64,000 nt of DNA from an uncultured Saprospiraceae bacterium (GCA_937139495.1 CAKZQC010000026.1:1-64000), one strand, 5' to 3'. Counted from the stretch's first letter, positions 26,120 through 35,945 are shown. Program-made: numbers and translations. Notes: a model not told the origin generated them from the letters alone.

Positions 26120-27517
26120 TTATAGTTCGTGTATCCAAGTTGCGATGAGCTCCAGCACTTCTGGCGATATTGTTTCTTCTATCTTTAGGTAGTCGTCTAT
26201 CGCTCCACTTTCCGAATGTTGCAATAAGTGATTGTGATTGAGCAATAGCTTAATTGTAAGCGGCGTGTTTTTCGAGACCTGCTGCTCTATCGCCTTCAAG
26301 TTAATCTCACCTGCTACCTGCAAATCCTTATCGCCGTTGATAGCCAAGATGGGCGATTTTATTTTGCTCAAATTAGTCGCTGGGTCATACTCCAAATAAT
26401 AACGCATCCAAGGACTCACAAACGAAGGAAAACTTTGCATCAAACTGGCAGGCTCTAGCCCCAACAGTTTCTTGTCGGCAGCACTCATCTTGTTGAGGTC
26501 TTCTTCTATTATAGGCAATAAATCACCTGCTTGCAATGCTTGTTTATCATCTTTGATAATCGCCTCAAACAGTTGTTCGTTCATTCGGACTCTAGTCTGA
26601 ATCAATTCCTTGTCTACTCCTTCTTGTTGGAGTATATCTTCTAGCTGTTGCAATAAAATAGCCTTGCCCGAAACGCCTTGTGCAGCCAATAGCACAACAA
26701 AATCTATTTTCTTTTTTTGCTGTGCGGCTACTATTTGAGCGATAGCACCGCCCTCGCTGTGTCCGATGAGTCCTATTTGGTATTTGTCTATGCGAGGGTG
26801 CTTCTGCAAGTACTGCAACGCTGCGGTTACATCAGTCGCAAAATCGGCTGTGGTCGCTTTCGCAAAATCGCCTTTCGACTGCCCCACGCCCCTATCATCA
26901 AAACGCAATACGGCTATGCCTTGACTCGTCAAGTAATCAGCGATTACCCAAAAGGGTTTATGTTTCAGCAAGGCACTATTTCTATCCTGCGCTCCTGAGC
27001 CAGAAATCAAAATAGCGACAGGATATTTGTCCTTGCCTTTCGGAATCGTCAATGTTCCTGCTAGCTTTATATTTGCAGTTTTATTGAGATATTGCACTTC
27101 TTCTATATCATAATCGAAGGGTGCTTGAGGAGTTTGAGGACGAGCGTAAGGCGTAGTTTTTCTTCTATATAATGGTAATGTAAAAGCTCCTCCTCCTTGC
27201 GCCCATACTCCTTTCAGTGTACTCAAATAAGGCGACAACTTGCCTTTATACTGTAGATTTCCTTGCTTGAAATCAATTGTAATTTCATTGCTATCGACGG
27301 TCACTTCGTCCATTTGCAAATCGTATTGCATTTGGCTTGGCACATCGAGTGTCGCCGTTAGTTGACCATCTTGTTGAGGAGCTATATTAAAGAAGACGGT
27401 TATTTTTTGTCCTCTTACTTTGAGTTCGCCCTCCCAAGTCCCAATCATATCTGAGGCTTGAGCAAATAAAAAGCAGGGTGATAAATTTATTAGTACATAT
27501 ATTAGATAACGAATCAT
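26120..27517 (-). CDS. Exported alpha/beta hydrolase
   Basis: The 465-residue protein has a signal peptide (MIRYLIYVLINLSPCFLFAQ) and a beta-sandwich-like front domain to about residue 125 (GTWEGELKVRGQKITVFFNI). The alpha/beta hydrolase domain follows, with ISGSGAQDRN as oxyanion region, FDDRGVGQSKG, the elbow GHSEGG (Ser254), INGDKDLQ with the acid, and NHNHLLQH with the histidine. It is probably a periplasmic esterase or peptidase-like hydrolase; the substrate is unknown. The layout is common in Bacteroidota. Confidence 0.85.
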   Translation of the reverse strand: MIRYLIYVLINLSPCFLFAQASDMIGTWEGELKVRGQKITVFFNIAPQQDGQLTATLDVPSQMQYDLQMDEVTVDSNEITIDFKQGNLQYKGKLSPYLSTLKGVWAQGGGAFTLPLYRRKTTPYARPQTPQAPFDYDIEEVQYLNKTANIKLAGTLTIPKGKDKYPVAILISGSGAQDRNSALLKHKPFWVIADYLTSQGIAVLRFDDRGVGQSKGDFAKATTADFATDVTAALQYLQKHPRIDKYQIGLIGHSEGGAIAQIVAAQQKKKIDFVVLLAAQGVSGKAILLQQLEDILQQEGVDKELIQTRVRMNEQLFEAIIKDDKQALQAGDLLPIIEEDLNKMSAADKKLLGLEPASLMQSFPSFVSPWMRYYLEYDPATNLSKIKSPILAINGDKDLQVAGEINLKAIEQQVSKNTPLTIKLLLNHNHLLQHSESGAIDDYLKIEETISPEVLELIATWIHEL

Positions 27518-27557
27518 AGTGGAATTAAATTGAGATGAAAATTATAAAATAATTATT

Positions 27558-27600
27558 GTTATTCTTAGATCTAAATACTAAGAGTATGTCTAAGAATAAC
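27558..27600. repeat. 43-bp inverted repeat containing the dispersed core
   Basis: gttattcttaga (27558-27569) is the exact complement of tctaagaataac (27589-27600), and the middle holds taagagtatgtcta, a variant of the dispersed core. It may be a shortened relic of the same kind of element as at 3194-3403. Confidence 0.6.
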
Positions 27601-27636
27601 CATTATTTCATTCACGCACAGCTGTTTTCAAAAAAA

Positions 27637-27675
27637 ATAGTGCTAATGAACATTAAATGTTCGTTAGCACTATTC
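27637..27675 (-). terminator. Terminator of the M48 peptidase gene
   Basis: An 18-bp stem (aatagtgctaatgaacat with atgttcgttagcactatt, one G-U pair) has a 3-base loop and is followed by Ts on the minus strand. Confidence 0.85.
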
Positions 27676-27699
27676 AAGCTATTGCATCAACCTAATTAC

Positions 27700-28506
27700 T
27701 TATTGAGGCAATGTAGCCAACATAGCTGCATAAGCTCCATTGTCCCCTGTATCGTGATACAACGCAGTAGAACAACCATAAGAAGTTGCTCTTTCGTTAA
27801 TCTTTTTGATGCGGTTGTCTGGGCTAGGGTGCGTACTCAAGAAAGCAGGCGTACCACTACTTTGCCCCTGTGCTTCTAGCTTCTCAAAAAATCCTGCTGC
27901 TCCATTACAAGCATACTTAGTAGATTGCAAATAATCAACAGAATGCTCATCTGAGTCGGTCTCAAAACTACGGCTAAAGCTCAATGTAGTCAAACCTGCT
28001 GCAATCGTTGTCAATTGTCCAGGATCGCCTCCACTGGCTACACCTACCAATGTCTCCAAGCCATATTGGTTTGTCATTTGAGCAGTAGAATGTCTTTGAT
28101 CAGCATGAGCAATTTCGTGTGCCAATACACCTGCCAAGTGATCTACTTTATCCAAGTATTTCATCAAGCCTGTATAGACATAAATATATCCACCAGGTGC
28201 TGCGAAAGCATTGAGTGTATTATCATCTTGGATAATTTTCAATTGCCAAACGAAATCATCTTTAAATTTGACTTCTGGAGAAGATAAAATTTCATTTTTC
28301 ATATCTTCCATGTACGCATAAGCCACAGGATAAGCAGACTCGGACAGTACAGGATAAGTAGTAGGGTCGCCAGCTATTTCTAGTGCTAGTTGAGCCCCTA
28401 GCTCTTTGTCTTGATCTACTGTGAACACATTTGGTGGACGGTCACAAGCAGATTGTAGTATAGATACTGATAACAAAAGCAGTAGCAAACCTTGCAGATT
28501 TTTCAT
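27700..28506 (-). CDS. M48 family metallopeptidase lipoprotein
   Basis: The lipoprotein signal MKNLQGLLLLLLSVSILQSAC places Cys21 as the lipidated residue. The M48 zinc site is complete: AHEIAHADQRHS (His130, Glu131, His134) and the third ligand in FSRSFETDSDEHS (Glu182). The front segment NALNAFAAPGGYIYVYTGL-type core is typical of BepA/LoiP-like peptidases, which act on misfolded outer-membrane proteins. The start at 28506 is set by the signal peptide; an ATG at 28569 would bury it. It lies downstream of the transketolase genes on the same strand. Confidence 0.9.
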   Translation of the reverse strand: MKNLQGLLLLLLSVSILQSACDRPPNVFTVDQDKELGAQLALEIAGDPTTYPVLSESAYPVAYAYMEDMKNEILSSPEVKFKDDFVWQLKIIQDDNTLNAFAAPGGYIYVYTGLMKYLDKVDHLAGVLAHEIAHADQRHSTAQMTNQYGLETLVGVASGGDPGQLTTIAAGLTTLSFSRSFETDSDEHSVDYLQSTKYACNGAAGFFEKLEAQGQSSGTPAFLSTHPSPDNRIKKINERATSYGCSTALYHDTGDNGAYAAMLATLPQ

Positions 28507-28685
28507 ATTGTATTCAATTTTTGTATTTCTTATTAATAATATTTGGACGGTTGTTTTTTTGCCTAACAACCAATAGGTAGTGCTGTGTTCAAAAAAAGCA
28601 CCAAAAAAAATATTTTTATAAAAGTTGTTCTATTCAACAGCATTACAACTCAATTCCTGCTTAAATCACTGTTTTTTTCGAGTAA

Positions 28686-29642
28686 CTACTTGCGACTCAA
28701 TGCTTTTTGGGTAGCCGCTACTACATCTTTGGTATCTAAGCCATACTTGGCAATCAAGTCAGGAACTTTCCCACTTTCGCCAAACGTATCGTTGACGGCA
28801 ACAAATTCCATTACCGTTGGGTTGTTTTGTGCCAATACTCTTGCGATGCTTTCGCCCAATCCGCCAATAATATTATGCTCTTCGGCTACGACTACGCATT
28901 TTGTTTTTTTGGCGGAAGCCAATACCGCCTCTACATCAAGTGGCTTGATGGTATGGATATTAATCAACTCCACGCTCAATCCTTCTGCCTCTAGTTCCTT
29001 AGCAGCTTCTACGGCTTTCCAGACCAAGTGTCCCGTAGCAAAAATCGTTACATCGGTTCCCTCACAAAGAGTCAAGGCTTTGCCAATCTCAAAAGGCATA
29101 TCTTCAGTAAACATGGGCCAGCTTGGGCGACCAAAACGCAAATAAACAGGCCCTTCGTGTTTGGCAATCGCTATTGTCGCTACTTTGGTTTGGTTATAAT
29201 CACAAGGATTGATAACGGTCATACCGGGTAGCATTTTCATCATACCAATATCCTCTAGCGTTTGGTGGGTAGCACCATCTTCGCCAAGTGTGAGCCCAGC
29301 GTGCGAAGCACAAATCTTAACATTTTTGTCGGAATAAGCAATCGACTGACGTACTTGGTCATAGACACGAGCGGTAGCGAAGTTGGCAAATGTTCCCGTG
29401 AAAGGAATTTTGCCTGCAGTAGCTAATCCTGCCGCTAAGCCCATCATATTTGCCTCCGCAATACCCACCTGCACAAAACGTTCAGGATAGTCATCAATAA
29501 AATCCTGCATCTTGAGCGAACCAACCAAATCAGCACAAAGTGCTACGACTCTATCATCGGCTTTTCCTGCTGCATACAGTCCGTCGCCAAACCCATCTCT
29601 AGTAGCTTTTTTGCCACTACTTTTTATATCTTTTAGTTTCAT
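28686..29642 (-). CDS. Transketolase, C-terminal subunit
   Basis: The 318 residues cover the pyrimidine-binding and C-terminal domains of transketolase. Visible are [38 protein letters not shown] with the catalytic glutamate, [43 protein letters not shown] and the end [23 protein letters not shown]. With the upstream N-terminal subunit it forms the ThDP enzyme of the non-oxidative pentose phosphate pathway. This two-gene layout is normal in many bacteria and is not a frameshift. Confidence 0.92.
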   Translation of the reverse strand: MKLKDIKSSGKKATRDGFGDGLYAAGKADDRVVALCADLVGSLKMQDFIDDYPERFVQVGIAEANMMGLAAGLATAGKIPFTGTFANFATARVYDQVRQSIAYSDKNVKICASHAGLTLGEDGATHQTLEDIGMMKMLPGMTVINPCDYNQTKVATIAIAKHEGPVYLRFGRPSWPMFTEDMPFEIGKALTLCEGTDVTIFATGHLVWKAVEAAKELEAEGLSVELINIHTIKPLDVEAVLASAKKTKCVVVAEEHNIIGGLGESIARVLAQNNPTVMEFVAVNDTFGESGKVPDLIAKYGLDTKDVVAATQKALSRK

Positions 29643-29659
29643 TGTTGTTATTTAGATTG

Positions 29660-29687
29660 CTAGACTGCTAGATACTAGACTGCTAGA
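29660..29687. repeat. Short tandem-like repeat between the transketolase genes
   Basis: ctagactgctaga occurs twice (29660-29672 and 29675-29687), flanked by further ctaga words, in the 66-base gap. No function is evident. Confidence 0.6.
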
Positions 29688-29708
29688 TTTTTATAAATTA
29701 GTCTACTC

Positions 29709-30551
29709 CTAATAATCGCCCAATGTTTCTTCCAATTGTCCAAGTGCATCAGCCAATTGTTCATCGCTAGGAGCTTTGCCGTGCCACTTGTGGCTACCCA
29801 TCATAAAGTCAACCCCTGCACCCATTTCGGTACGCATCAGAATAACGACAGGCTTACCTTTGCCTGTTTTGGCTTTGGCGGCATCTAGTCCATCAACTAC
29901 GGCTTGCATATCGTTGCCGTCCATGATCAGTACTTCCCAACCAAAGGCTTTCCATTTGGCTTCGAGGTCGCCCAATGCTAGTACATCGTCATTAGAACCA
30001 TCTATTTGTTGACCATTCCAGTCCACTGTGACAATGAAGTTATCAACTTTGTTGTGAGCAGCAAAAAGCACTGCTTCCCAAATTTGTCCTTCCTGTAGTT
30101 CGCCGTCGCCTGTTAGGGCATAGACCAATTTGTCATCTTTATCCATTTTTTTGGCTAGTGCCAATCCACAAGCGACCGAAAGTCCTTGCCCTAGTGAGCC
30201 TGATGCTACTCGTATGCCGGGGAGTCCTTCATGTGTAGCAGGGTGTCCTTGTAGCCTAGAGTTCAATTGACGGAAAGTCGCTAACTCTGCTTTAGGAAAA
30301 TATCCTGCATGTGCTAAAGTGCTGTACCAAACAGGAGAAATGTGTCCGTTGGACAGAAAAAATACGTCCTCGCCTTTGCCTTCCATCTTGAAGCTGTTGT
30401 CGTGCTTCATGGCGTGGTGATAAAGTGCGGTTAGGAAATCGGCACAGCCCAATGAGCCACCAGGGTGCCCACTCTGACAATCGTGTACCATACGGACAAT
30501 ATCACGTCGTACTTGGCTCGCTATTTTCTTAAGTTGTTGAATATCACTCAT
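29709..30551 (-). CDS. Transketolase, N-terminal subunit
   Basis: The 280-residue protein carries the pyrophosphate-binding domain: CQSGHPGGSLGCADFLTALYHHAM, VFFLSNGHISPVWYSTLA, RVASGSLGQGLSVACGLALAKKM, and the ThDP motif GDGELQEGQIWEA ending with VDWNGQQIDG. It pairs with the product of the next gene 66 bases downstream. Both are cytosolic. Confidence 0.92.
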   Translation of the reverse strand: MSDIQQLKKIASQVRRDIVRMVHDCQSGHPGGSLGCADFLTALYHHAMKHDNSFKMEGKGEDVFFLSNGHISPVWYSTLAHAGYFPKAELATFRQLNSRLQGHPATHEGLPGIRVASGSLGQGLSVACGLALAKKMDKDDKLVYALTGDGELQEGQIWEAVLFAAHNKVDNFIVTVDWNGQQIDGSNDDVLALGDLEAKWKAFGWEVLIMDGNDMQAVVDGLDAAKAKTGKGKPVVILMRTEMGAGVDFMMGSHKWHGKAPSDEQLADALGQLEETLGDY

Positions 30552-30924
30552 TATTTATTATATTTAACTAAAAATCGAATATTATTAGAGATTGTTTTAA
30601 AATCAATCTTCAAGATAAAAATTTTAATCTAGTTGATTGCGAAAAAATACCACATTTTATTATTGCTTCGTGTATTAAACCAAGATTAGCGCATCTCCGC
30701 CAGACCATAAACGACGACTCCGTCGATTGCCTACTACTTTAAGCAGCTACTCAAAATGATACGCTCTATAAACTACAAATAGGCTCTATTTCGATGTAAA
30801 AATACTACATTTATATTGCACGCAAAAAAATTAAAAAAAAATATTTCTAACCAAAAAAATTAAACTATTGTTTCTATATTTATATCAGCTCTAATTGAAT
30901 ATTTCTATACAAAAAACATATCTC
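30552..30924. other. 373-bp divergent gap
   Basis: This AT-rich gap separates the transketolase genes from the SUKH-like gene. A less AT-rich island at about 30685-30730 can form only a 5-bp hairpin (cgacg/cgtcg). I see no RNA gene, repeat core or exact TAnnTTTG box. Confidence 0.4.
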
Positions 30925-32133
30925 ATGAAACTTGACGAAAAAAAATTGAAAGGTAACACCTTTAGTATTTCTGGATTCAGCAAAAAATTCCGCATTGCCA
31001 AATCAAAATCGACTGTAAAAGGTACGCTCGAAGCAAGTGGAGCCACAGTAGATAAAAAAGGCGGCAAATGCTTGATTGGGCGAGAAACCGAAAACTTTAT
31101 GACGGCATTTACCAATGCTGATTATGTCTTTGAAGGAGAATTAGAAGACCGTAGCTACCAAGATAATTTCCAATATTTTAAGGATATTGACTTGAAGTTT
31201 TATGATATGATGCGAAAACTATTGGCGACCGATAATATCCGTTTCAGTTTTATTAGAATAGGTGTGCCTGTCACTGAGGCAGAATTTGAAAAGCTCGAAA
31301 AGAAACTTAAACGACCTATTCCTGCCGCTGTTAAGGAATTTTATAGCATTTTTGGAGAGATTAGAGTGCTTTGGGATTCTAGGAATCCGTACAAAAAAAC
31401 AGGCGTAACGGCTGGAAGTAAAAGTTGGAGCTTAGATTATCATGATAATCATACGGGAGCATTTCAGATATTGCCACTCAAAACTGTGCTTTTTGAGAAA
31501 TGGGATAAAGAAGAATATTGTTTTGATGTAGGTACAGACCTAAAAATATTTGACCCTTCTTCGGATTATCACATGGTAGCTCTCGATATTACGAGCGAAG
31601 GCAATCCGATGGTTTATCGTGGCGAAGATCATGGTGTTCAGTTTAGAGAATCGGCTCCTTTTTCGTTCACCGATTATATCAATCTGACGATTGGACTGTA
31701 TGGCACGAGGGAGCGTTTTAGCTACTTCCAAATGACAGATTTCAATAGTGCTCACAACAAATCGGAAGCAGAAATAAAAGCTGCGATTACTGGCAAAGCT
31801 GCGGTTGACATCAATAATGACGCTTACTTATTGCCTGCTATCAAGGAGATAACGACAGTAGTAGATGCCGCTATCGAGCAAGGCGATTATGACGCAGCAC
31901 TCAATAAAGTACTGGATTTGCATAATCTACGATATTCTTTATTCATTGACTACAAAATAGACCTAGCGAGGCTGAAAGGCGAAGCGGCTGATTTTGCCAA
32001 AAGTATCTTTTATTATGCCAAAGACGCAGGATTTGATTGGGAGGCGTACGAAAAAGAACATGCACAAAATTCTATATTTGAGGATAAAGAATATCTCAAA
32101 GCCAAGAAAAAATATTTAAAATCAATAGCTTAG
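30925..32133 (+). CDS. SMI1/KNR4 (SUKH)-like protein with unassigned N-terminal domain
   Basis: The 402-residue cytosolic protein has a SUKH-type module around residues 115-270: PVTEAEFEKLEKKLKRPIPAAVKEFYSIFGEIRVLW, then PSSDYHMVALDITSEGNPMVY and FTDYINLTIGLYG. Residues 1-100 (LKGNTFSISGFSKKF, ASGATVDKKGGKCLIGRETENFMTAF) form a separate domain that faintly recalls a BRCT fold, unproven. The C-terminal 120 residues are helical. SUKH proteins are often immunity proteins against secreted toxins, but no toxin gene is adjacent. The start at 30925 gives the natural MKLDEKK opening. Its TAG stop is the first of five in-frame TAG codons. Confidence 0.65.
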   Translation: MKLDEKKLKGNTFSISGFSKKFRIAKSKSTVKGTLEASGATVDKKGGKCLIGRETENFMTAFTNADYVFEGELEDRSYQDNFQYFKDIDLKFYDMMRKLLATDNIRFSFIRIGVPVTEAEFEKLEKKLKRPIPAAVKEFYSIFGEIRVLWDSRNPYKKTGVTAGSKSWSLDYHDNHTGAFQILPLKTVLFEKWDKEEYCFDVGTDLKIFDPSSDYHMVALDITSEGNPMVYRGEDHGVQFRESAPFSFTDYINLTIGLYGTRERFSYFQMTDFNSAHNKSEAEIKAAITGKAAVDINNDAYLLPAIKEITTVVDAAIEQGDYDAALNKVLDLHNLRYSLFIDYKIDLARLKGEAADFAKSIFYYAKDAGFDWEAYEKEHAQNSIFEDKEYLKAKKKYLKSIA

Positions 32134-32157
32134 TATTAGTATTAGTATTAGTATTAG
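32131..32157 (+). repeat. Hexanucleotide tandem repeat (tagtat), 4.5 copies
   Basis: The array begins exactly at the stop codon of the SUKH-like gene. Because the period is six, every copy supplies another in-frame TAG. Confidence 0.9.
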
Positions 32158-32186
32158 AGGTTGTTAATCGACACAAAGCACTAAAA

Positions 32187-32224
32187 AAAAGAACCGCTAA
32201 CCAAAATTTGGTTAGCGGTCTTTT
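32187..32224. terminator. Bidirectional terminator
   Basis: aaaagaaccgctaaccaaa pairs with tttggttagcggtctttt around almost no loop, with A and T runs on the two sides. It lies between the convergent SUKH-like and SprB-repeat genes. Confidence 0.8.
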
Positions 32225-32258
32225 CAATCTACTTACAACTGTACAAAAACCCTATTAT

Positions 32259-35200
32259 TTACTTCTTTACAATTCGTTTGGTTACGATTTGATTTTCGGT
32301 ACGTAGTACTAGTAGGTACATTGCCGAAGGCAATTCTGTCGTACTAACTTGTTCGATATATGCTCCTGCTTGTTGTGTCTGTCCGCTCGTGTAGCGTTTG
32401 ACAACTTGCCCTAAAGCATTCTGTATTTCTATGGTTACTTTTTCTTGCTGCTCCAATGTGTACTGGAGAGTAATTTGGTTGCCAAATGGATTTGGCATCA
32501 CGTTCATATCCAATTTGCTATTGTCCAAATTGACCGTGTTAGTAATGGTACCGATGGTACTCACGGGCGTATTGGTAATAATTGGAAGGTTGAAATCAAA
32601 ATAGATGGCTGCTGTATTTTCTATTTCAGTGCCTATTGGCAAATTCGGCAAACGGTTAATATCGAACTTAACAAATCCCATACTGGCTTTGAAATCAGCA
32701 CTCGAATCTGGTAAGTAAATATTATTGAAAGTAGCAACTAAGACATTGCCATCTTCTATCCTCATTTCTACATCGTGTCTCGTAGATACGTTGCGAATAG
32801 AAGTCGGAATCAAATTAGCATCAAGTGTATCTCTAATGATGACAAATTGTGCTGGTGCCGTTCCTGTATTCTGAAATCTAATGGTATATTCCAACTCTTC
32901 TTCGTTTTGATAAATTTCTCCACCGTCCCAAGCATTGCCTGTATGGTACAAATCTACTTGTTTGTCATTGGGGTCATATGACCCAACTACGATAGTAGCC
33001 TCTCCATCTGTATTATCGCTAGGCTTAGCATCACCTAAAGTAGGAGAAACAACTGCCGTACCTGCTAGATTGGTTCCTAGTGCGGTAGTAGCTGGCACTC
33101 TAAAATCAACCTCCAACCATCTACACTCAGAAGGAAGTAAGTTGCTGAATGTCCAGTTGAAGGTGTGTCCAGCAATATTGTGGAAAGTAAGCAAAGAACC
33201 TCGTCCTGTGATAGACTGGAAGCCTAACAATGGATTATAAGTATATTCTACAATACCGTTCTGAATGGTGTTTCCAACATTGCAATATTCAATACGATTG
33301 AGATAAACAAATCCTGGAGTAGCATTACTAACATCAAAAAGGTTTATTTTCAAATCTTGGAAAGGTGGATTCGTTACATAAAAATTATTGTTGTAACTGC
33401 TTGCTGTGGTGGTGATAGTATTGGTAGCAGGACACACATGGACAGTATTCAATGAAAGATTAGGAACTAACTCAACCGTATAAGTGGTAGGATTAGCTAC
33501 TGCAAAGCTGTATTCCCCCTTGCTGTTTGTCAACTCAATATGATTACCCGGCATCAAGCGAACCATTCTGTTAGATAATTCCAATGCACCACTAGAAGTA
33601 CAAGTATTGGTGCTAGTTACATCATAAACCGTTCCTCTAATATAGTAAATCCGAGAACCACCATTACCTACAATATCGTAAAGTCGAGTATGCGTACAAC
33701 CACTTGGCTCGGTGATCGTTACTTGGTAACGTCCACTATTCAATCCTGTCAAATCTTGGGTAGTTGCTCCGTTGCTCCACGCATACGATACGCCTGCATT
33801 GTTGCTGACCGTTACATCAATTGCTCCAGACAAAGGAGTCCCATTAAGTTGTGTCACCACAGCCGAAATAATAAAGTTTACTTGTCCGCCTACGTTGATA
33901 GAATCAACCACCTTGGTACAACCTGCATTATCGGTGATGTACGCCGTATATTGCCCTGGATATATTCCAATCATGTTGGGTGTATTGGCAGTGACGTGCG
34001 ACCAATTGTAGCTGAATGGTGCTGTTCCTCCTGTTACATTTAGTTGTACTTCTCCATTTTTGCCACCACAAGTAGCATCAGTAACCGTAGGTGCAGCATT
34101 GATAACAGGCGAATTAGGTGCCATCATAATAGTATCATGCATACAACCATTCGCATCGGTAATGGTCACGCCATAATTGGCACCTGCTGTGATATTGGTC
34201 AAAAATTGTCCTGCATCACCTGTACTCCACAAGTAAGTAAATGGAGCTGCTCCACCACTAGGTATAGCCGTAGCCAAGGTAGGTACACAAGGGTCATCAA
34301 ATTGTATCCCTGATTGTACATAACCTTGATCCTGTATCGTTATCGTATCTATTATATTACAACTACCATTGGTGACTGTCACATAATAATCTCCTGCTAC
34401 CAGTCCTGTTACATGACTAGTGCTAGCACCATGGCTCCAAGTATAAACTGGATTGGTCATTCCGTAGTCACGAACGGTGATTGTTCCGTTGCCTAGACCA
34501 CAACCTGCATCGATTGACTCGATAATTATAAATTCGCCAACAGCAAAACTGTCTATACGAGAACAACCACTAGAAGTATAAGAAGTCAGAACATGAAATC
34601 CTGCATAAATATTGTTAATATCTGCGGTGGTAGCACCTGTAGGGTGCCAAGAAAAGCCACTAAATTGACTAGAAGCAGTAATATCAATAGCTCCATCATT
34701 ATTACCACAAGTAGCATCGGTTACTACTCCTGTAATCGTACCACCTGTCTGATTAACAGTCACTGAATCTTTAGCTACACAACCGCTGCCATCGGTTACG
34801 GTTACAACATAGGTAGCTGCTACACTAGGTGATATATTAATACGAGCAGTAGTGGCCCCTGTATTCCACAAATAAGTATTTTGGTCAGCATTAAAGGTCG
34901 AGTAACTACCACCAGAAGTCCTAGTATTGATAGCTTCGTTGGTACAATCTCCTGTAGTATCTGTTACTAAATAAACATTCAAAATATTATATCTCCCAGT
35001 ATCAACGGTATACGAACCTGTCACTGTACAGTTAGTCCCAGTCACCGTTACGTTATAAACACCACTTAGCAATCCAGAAATAGTAGCCGTAGTCGCTCCT
35101 GTACTCCACAAGTAGGTAGGGTTGCTAATGCCTGAAGGAGTAAGTGCTATAGAGCCACTATTTATACTTCCACAAGAATTACTATTGACCAAATAGTCCA

Positions 35201-35945
35201 CGTGTGGACCTGGGATAATTACCTTTTCCCACTGTGAGTAAAAACAACTTGAAGATAGGCGCACATAATATACGCCAGCAGCTAGATTTGTTCTATCTTC
35301 TCGACGGCTACCATCACTCCACTGATAATATGAGCCAATAGAATCGACTCCCGCAAAGGTGATATCAACCGTACCATCGTTATTACCACAAGTAGCGGGG
35401 GTTGCTATATAAGAAAATTGATTGGCTGAAGGATTGTATGACTGTGCTGTTACTGTAAAGGTAGTAGTGCCCACACAACCATTTCCTGAAGTAACCGTTA
35501 ATCCATACTGCCCTGGTACTGGATTAGAAAGTTTGTTTTGTGTACTACCGTTACTCCACTGATAAGTGACTGGATACACCACATTATTCGGTAGCTGTGG
35601 TCGATAGTCGTTGCCACAGTAGTCTTTACGCACATTGAACTGCATTCCTGCGGGGGAAGGCGACAAATAAAAACTATCGACATACACACAAGTGGTCGGG
35701 TCGGTTACCGTGACGCTATAATTGCCATCGGTTATATTACTAATTTGGCGAGTAGTAGCTCCAGTACTCCATAAGTAGGTCGCGGCTGCATAATAGGTTG
35801 TTTGGCTCATGCCCAATGAACCCGTAGGTGTTCCTGGACAATGTGGATAACTGTTCGCATTGGCAGTTATCGAATAACTATTCGGACACTGCCCAAAAGC
35901 ACTATAGCTTAGCAGTAGCCCCAAAAAAATAAGTATGTTTTTCAT
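32259..35945 (-). CDS. Large SprB-repeat surface protein with type A T9SS sorting domain
   Basis: The 1228-residue protein has a signal peptide (MKNILIFLGLLLSYSAFGQ). Ten SprB-like repeats of about 70 residues span roughly residues 25-800, each built around a [YF]xWS[TN]GATT...YxVTVTD...C core. A carboxypeptidase-regulatory-like/DUF11 region follows (YYIRGTVYDVTSTNTC; GSYDPNDKQVDL; YTIRFQNTGTAPAQFVIIRDTL; IENTAAIYFDFNLPI). The last 80 residues are a type A sorting domain (NVMPNPFGNQITLQYTLEQ, ending LVLRTENQIVTKRIVKK). SprB is the mobile gliding adhesin of Flavobacterium, so an adhesive surface role is likely but inferred. No gld/spr genes are nearby. Confidence 0.85.
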   Translation of the reverse strand: MKNILIFLGLLLSYSAFGQCPNSYSITANANSYPHCPGTPTGSLGMSQTTYYAAATYLWSTGATTRQISNITDGNYSVTVTDPTTCVYVDSFYLSPSPAGMQFNVRKDYCGNDYRPQLPNNVVYPVTYQWSNGSTQNKLSNPVPGQYGLTVTSGNGCVGTTTFTVTAQSYNPSANQFSYIATPATCGNNDGTVDITFAGVDSIGSYYQWSDGSRREDRTNLAAGVYYVRLSSSCFYSQWEKVIIPGPHVDYLVNSNSCGSINSGSIALTPSGISNPTYLWSTGATTATISGLLSGVYNVTVTGTNCTVTGSYTVDTGRYNILNVYLVTDTTGDCTNEAINTRTSGGSYSTFNADQNTYLWNTGATTARINISPSVAATYVVTVTDGSGCVAKDSVTVNQTGGTITGVVTDATCGNNDGAIDITASSQFSGFSWHPTGATTADINNIYAGFHVLTSYTSSGCSRIDSFAVGEFIIIESIDAGCGLGNGTITVRDYGMTNPVYTWSHGASTSHVTGLVAGDYYVTVTNGSCNIIDTITIQDQGYVQSGIQFDDPCVPTLATAIPSGGAAPFTYLWSTGDAGQFLTNITAGANYGVTITDANGCMHDTIMMAPNSPVINAAPTVTDATCGGKNGEVQLNVTGGTAPFSYNWSHVTANTPNMIGIYPGQYTAYITDNAGCTKVVDSINVGGQVNFIISAVVTQLNGTPLSGAIDVTVSNNAGVSYAWSNGATTQDLTGLNSGRYQVTITEPSGCTHTRLYDIVGNGGSRIYYIRGTVYDVTSTNTCTSSGALELSNRMVRLMPGNHIELTNSKGEYSFAVANPTTYTVELVPNLSLNTVHVCPATNTITTTASSYNNNFYVTNPPFQDLKINLFDVSNATPGFVYLNRIEYCNVGNTIQNGIVEYTYNPLLGFQSITGRGSLLTFHNIAGHTFNWTFSNLLPSECRWLEVDFRVPATTALGTNLAGTAVVSPTLGDAKPSDNTDGEATIVVGSYDPNDKQVDLYHTGNAWDGGEIYQNEEELEYTIRFQNTGTAPAQFVIIRDTLDANLIPTSIRNVSTRHDVEMRIEDGNVLVATFNNIYLPDSSADFKASMGFVKFDINRLPNLPIGTEIENTAAIYFDFNLPIITNTPVSTIGTITNTVNLDNSKLDMNVMPNPFGNQITLQYTLEQQEKVTIEIQNALGQVVKRYTSGQTQQAGAYIEQVSTTELPSAMYLLVLRTENQIVTKRIVKK

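Noticed and set aside
28686..30551. Transketolase split as a frameshift or pseudogene
   Set aside because: The two halves have separate starts and stops, a 66-base gap and break at the known subunit boundary. This is a normal two-subunit enzyme.
30685..30730. Less AT-rich patch in the gap as a possible RNA gene
   Set aside because: Only a 5-bp hairpin forms. There is no tRNA arm pattern or other RNA signature.
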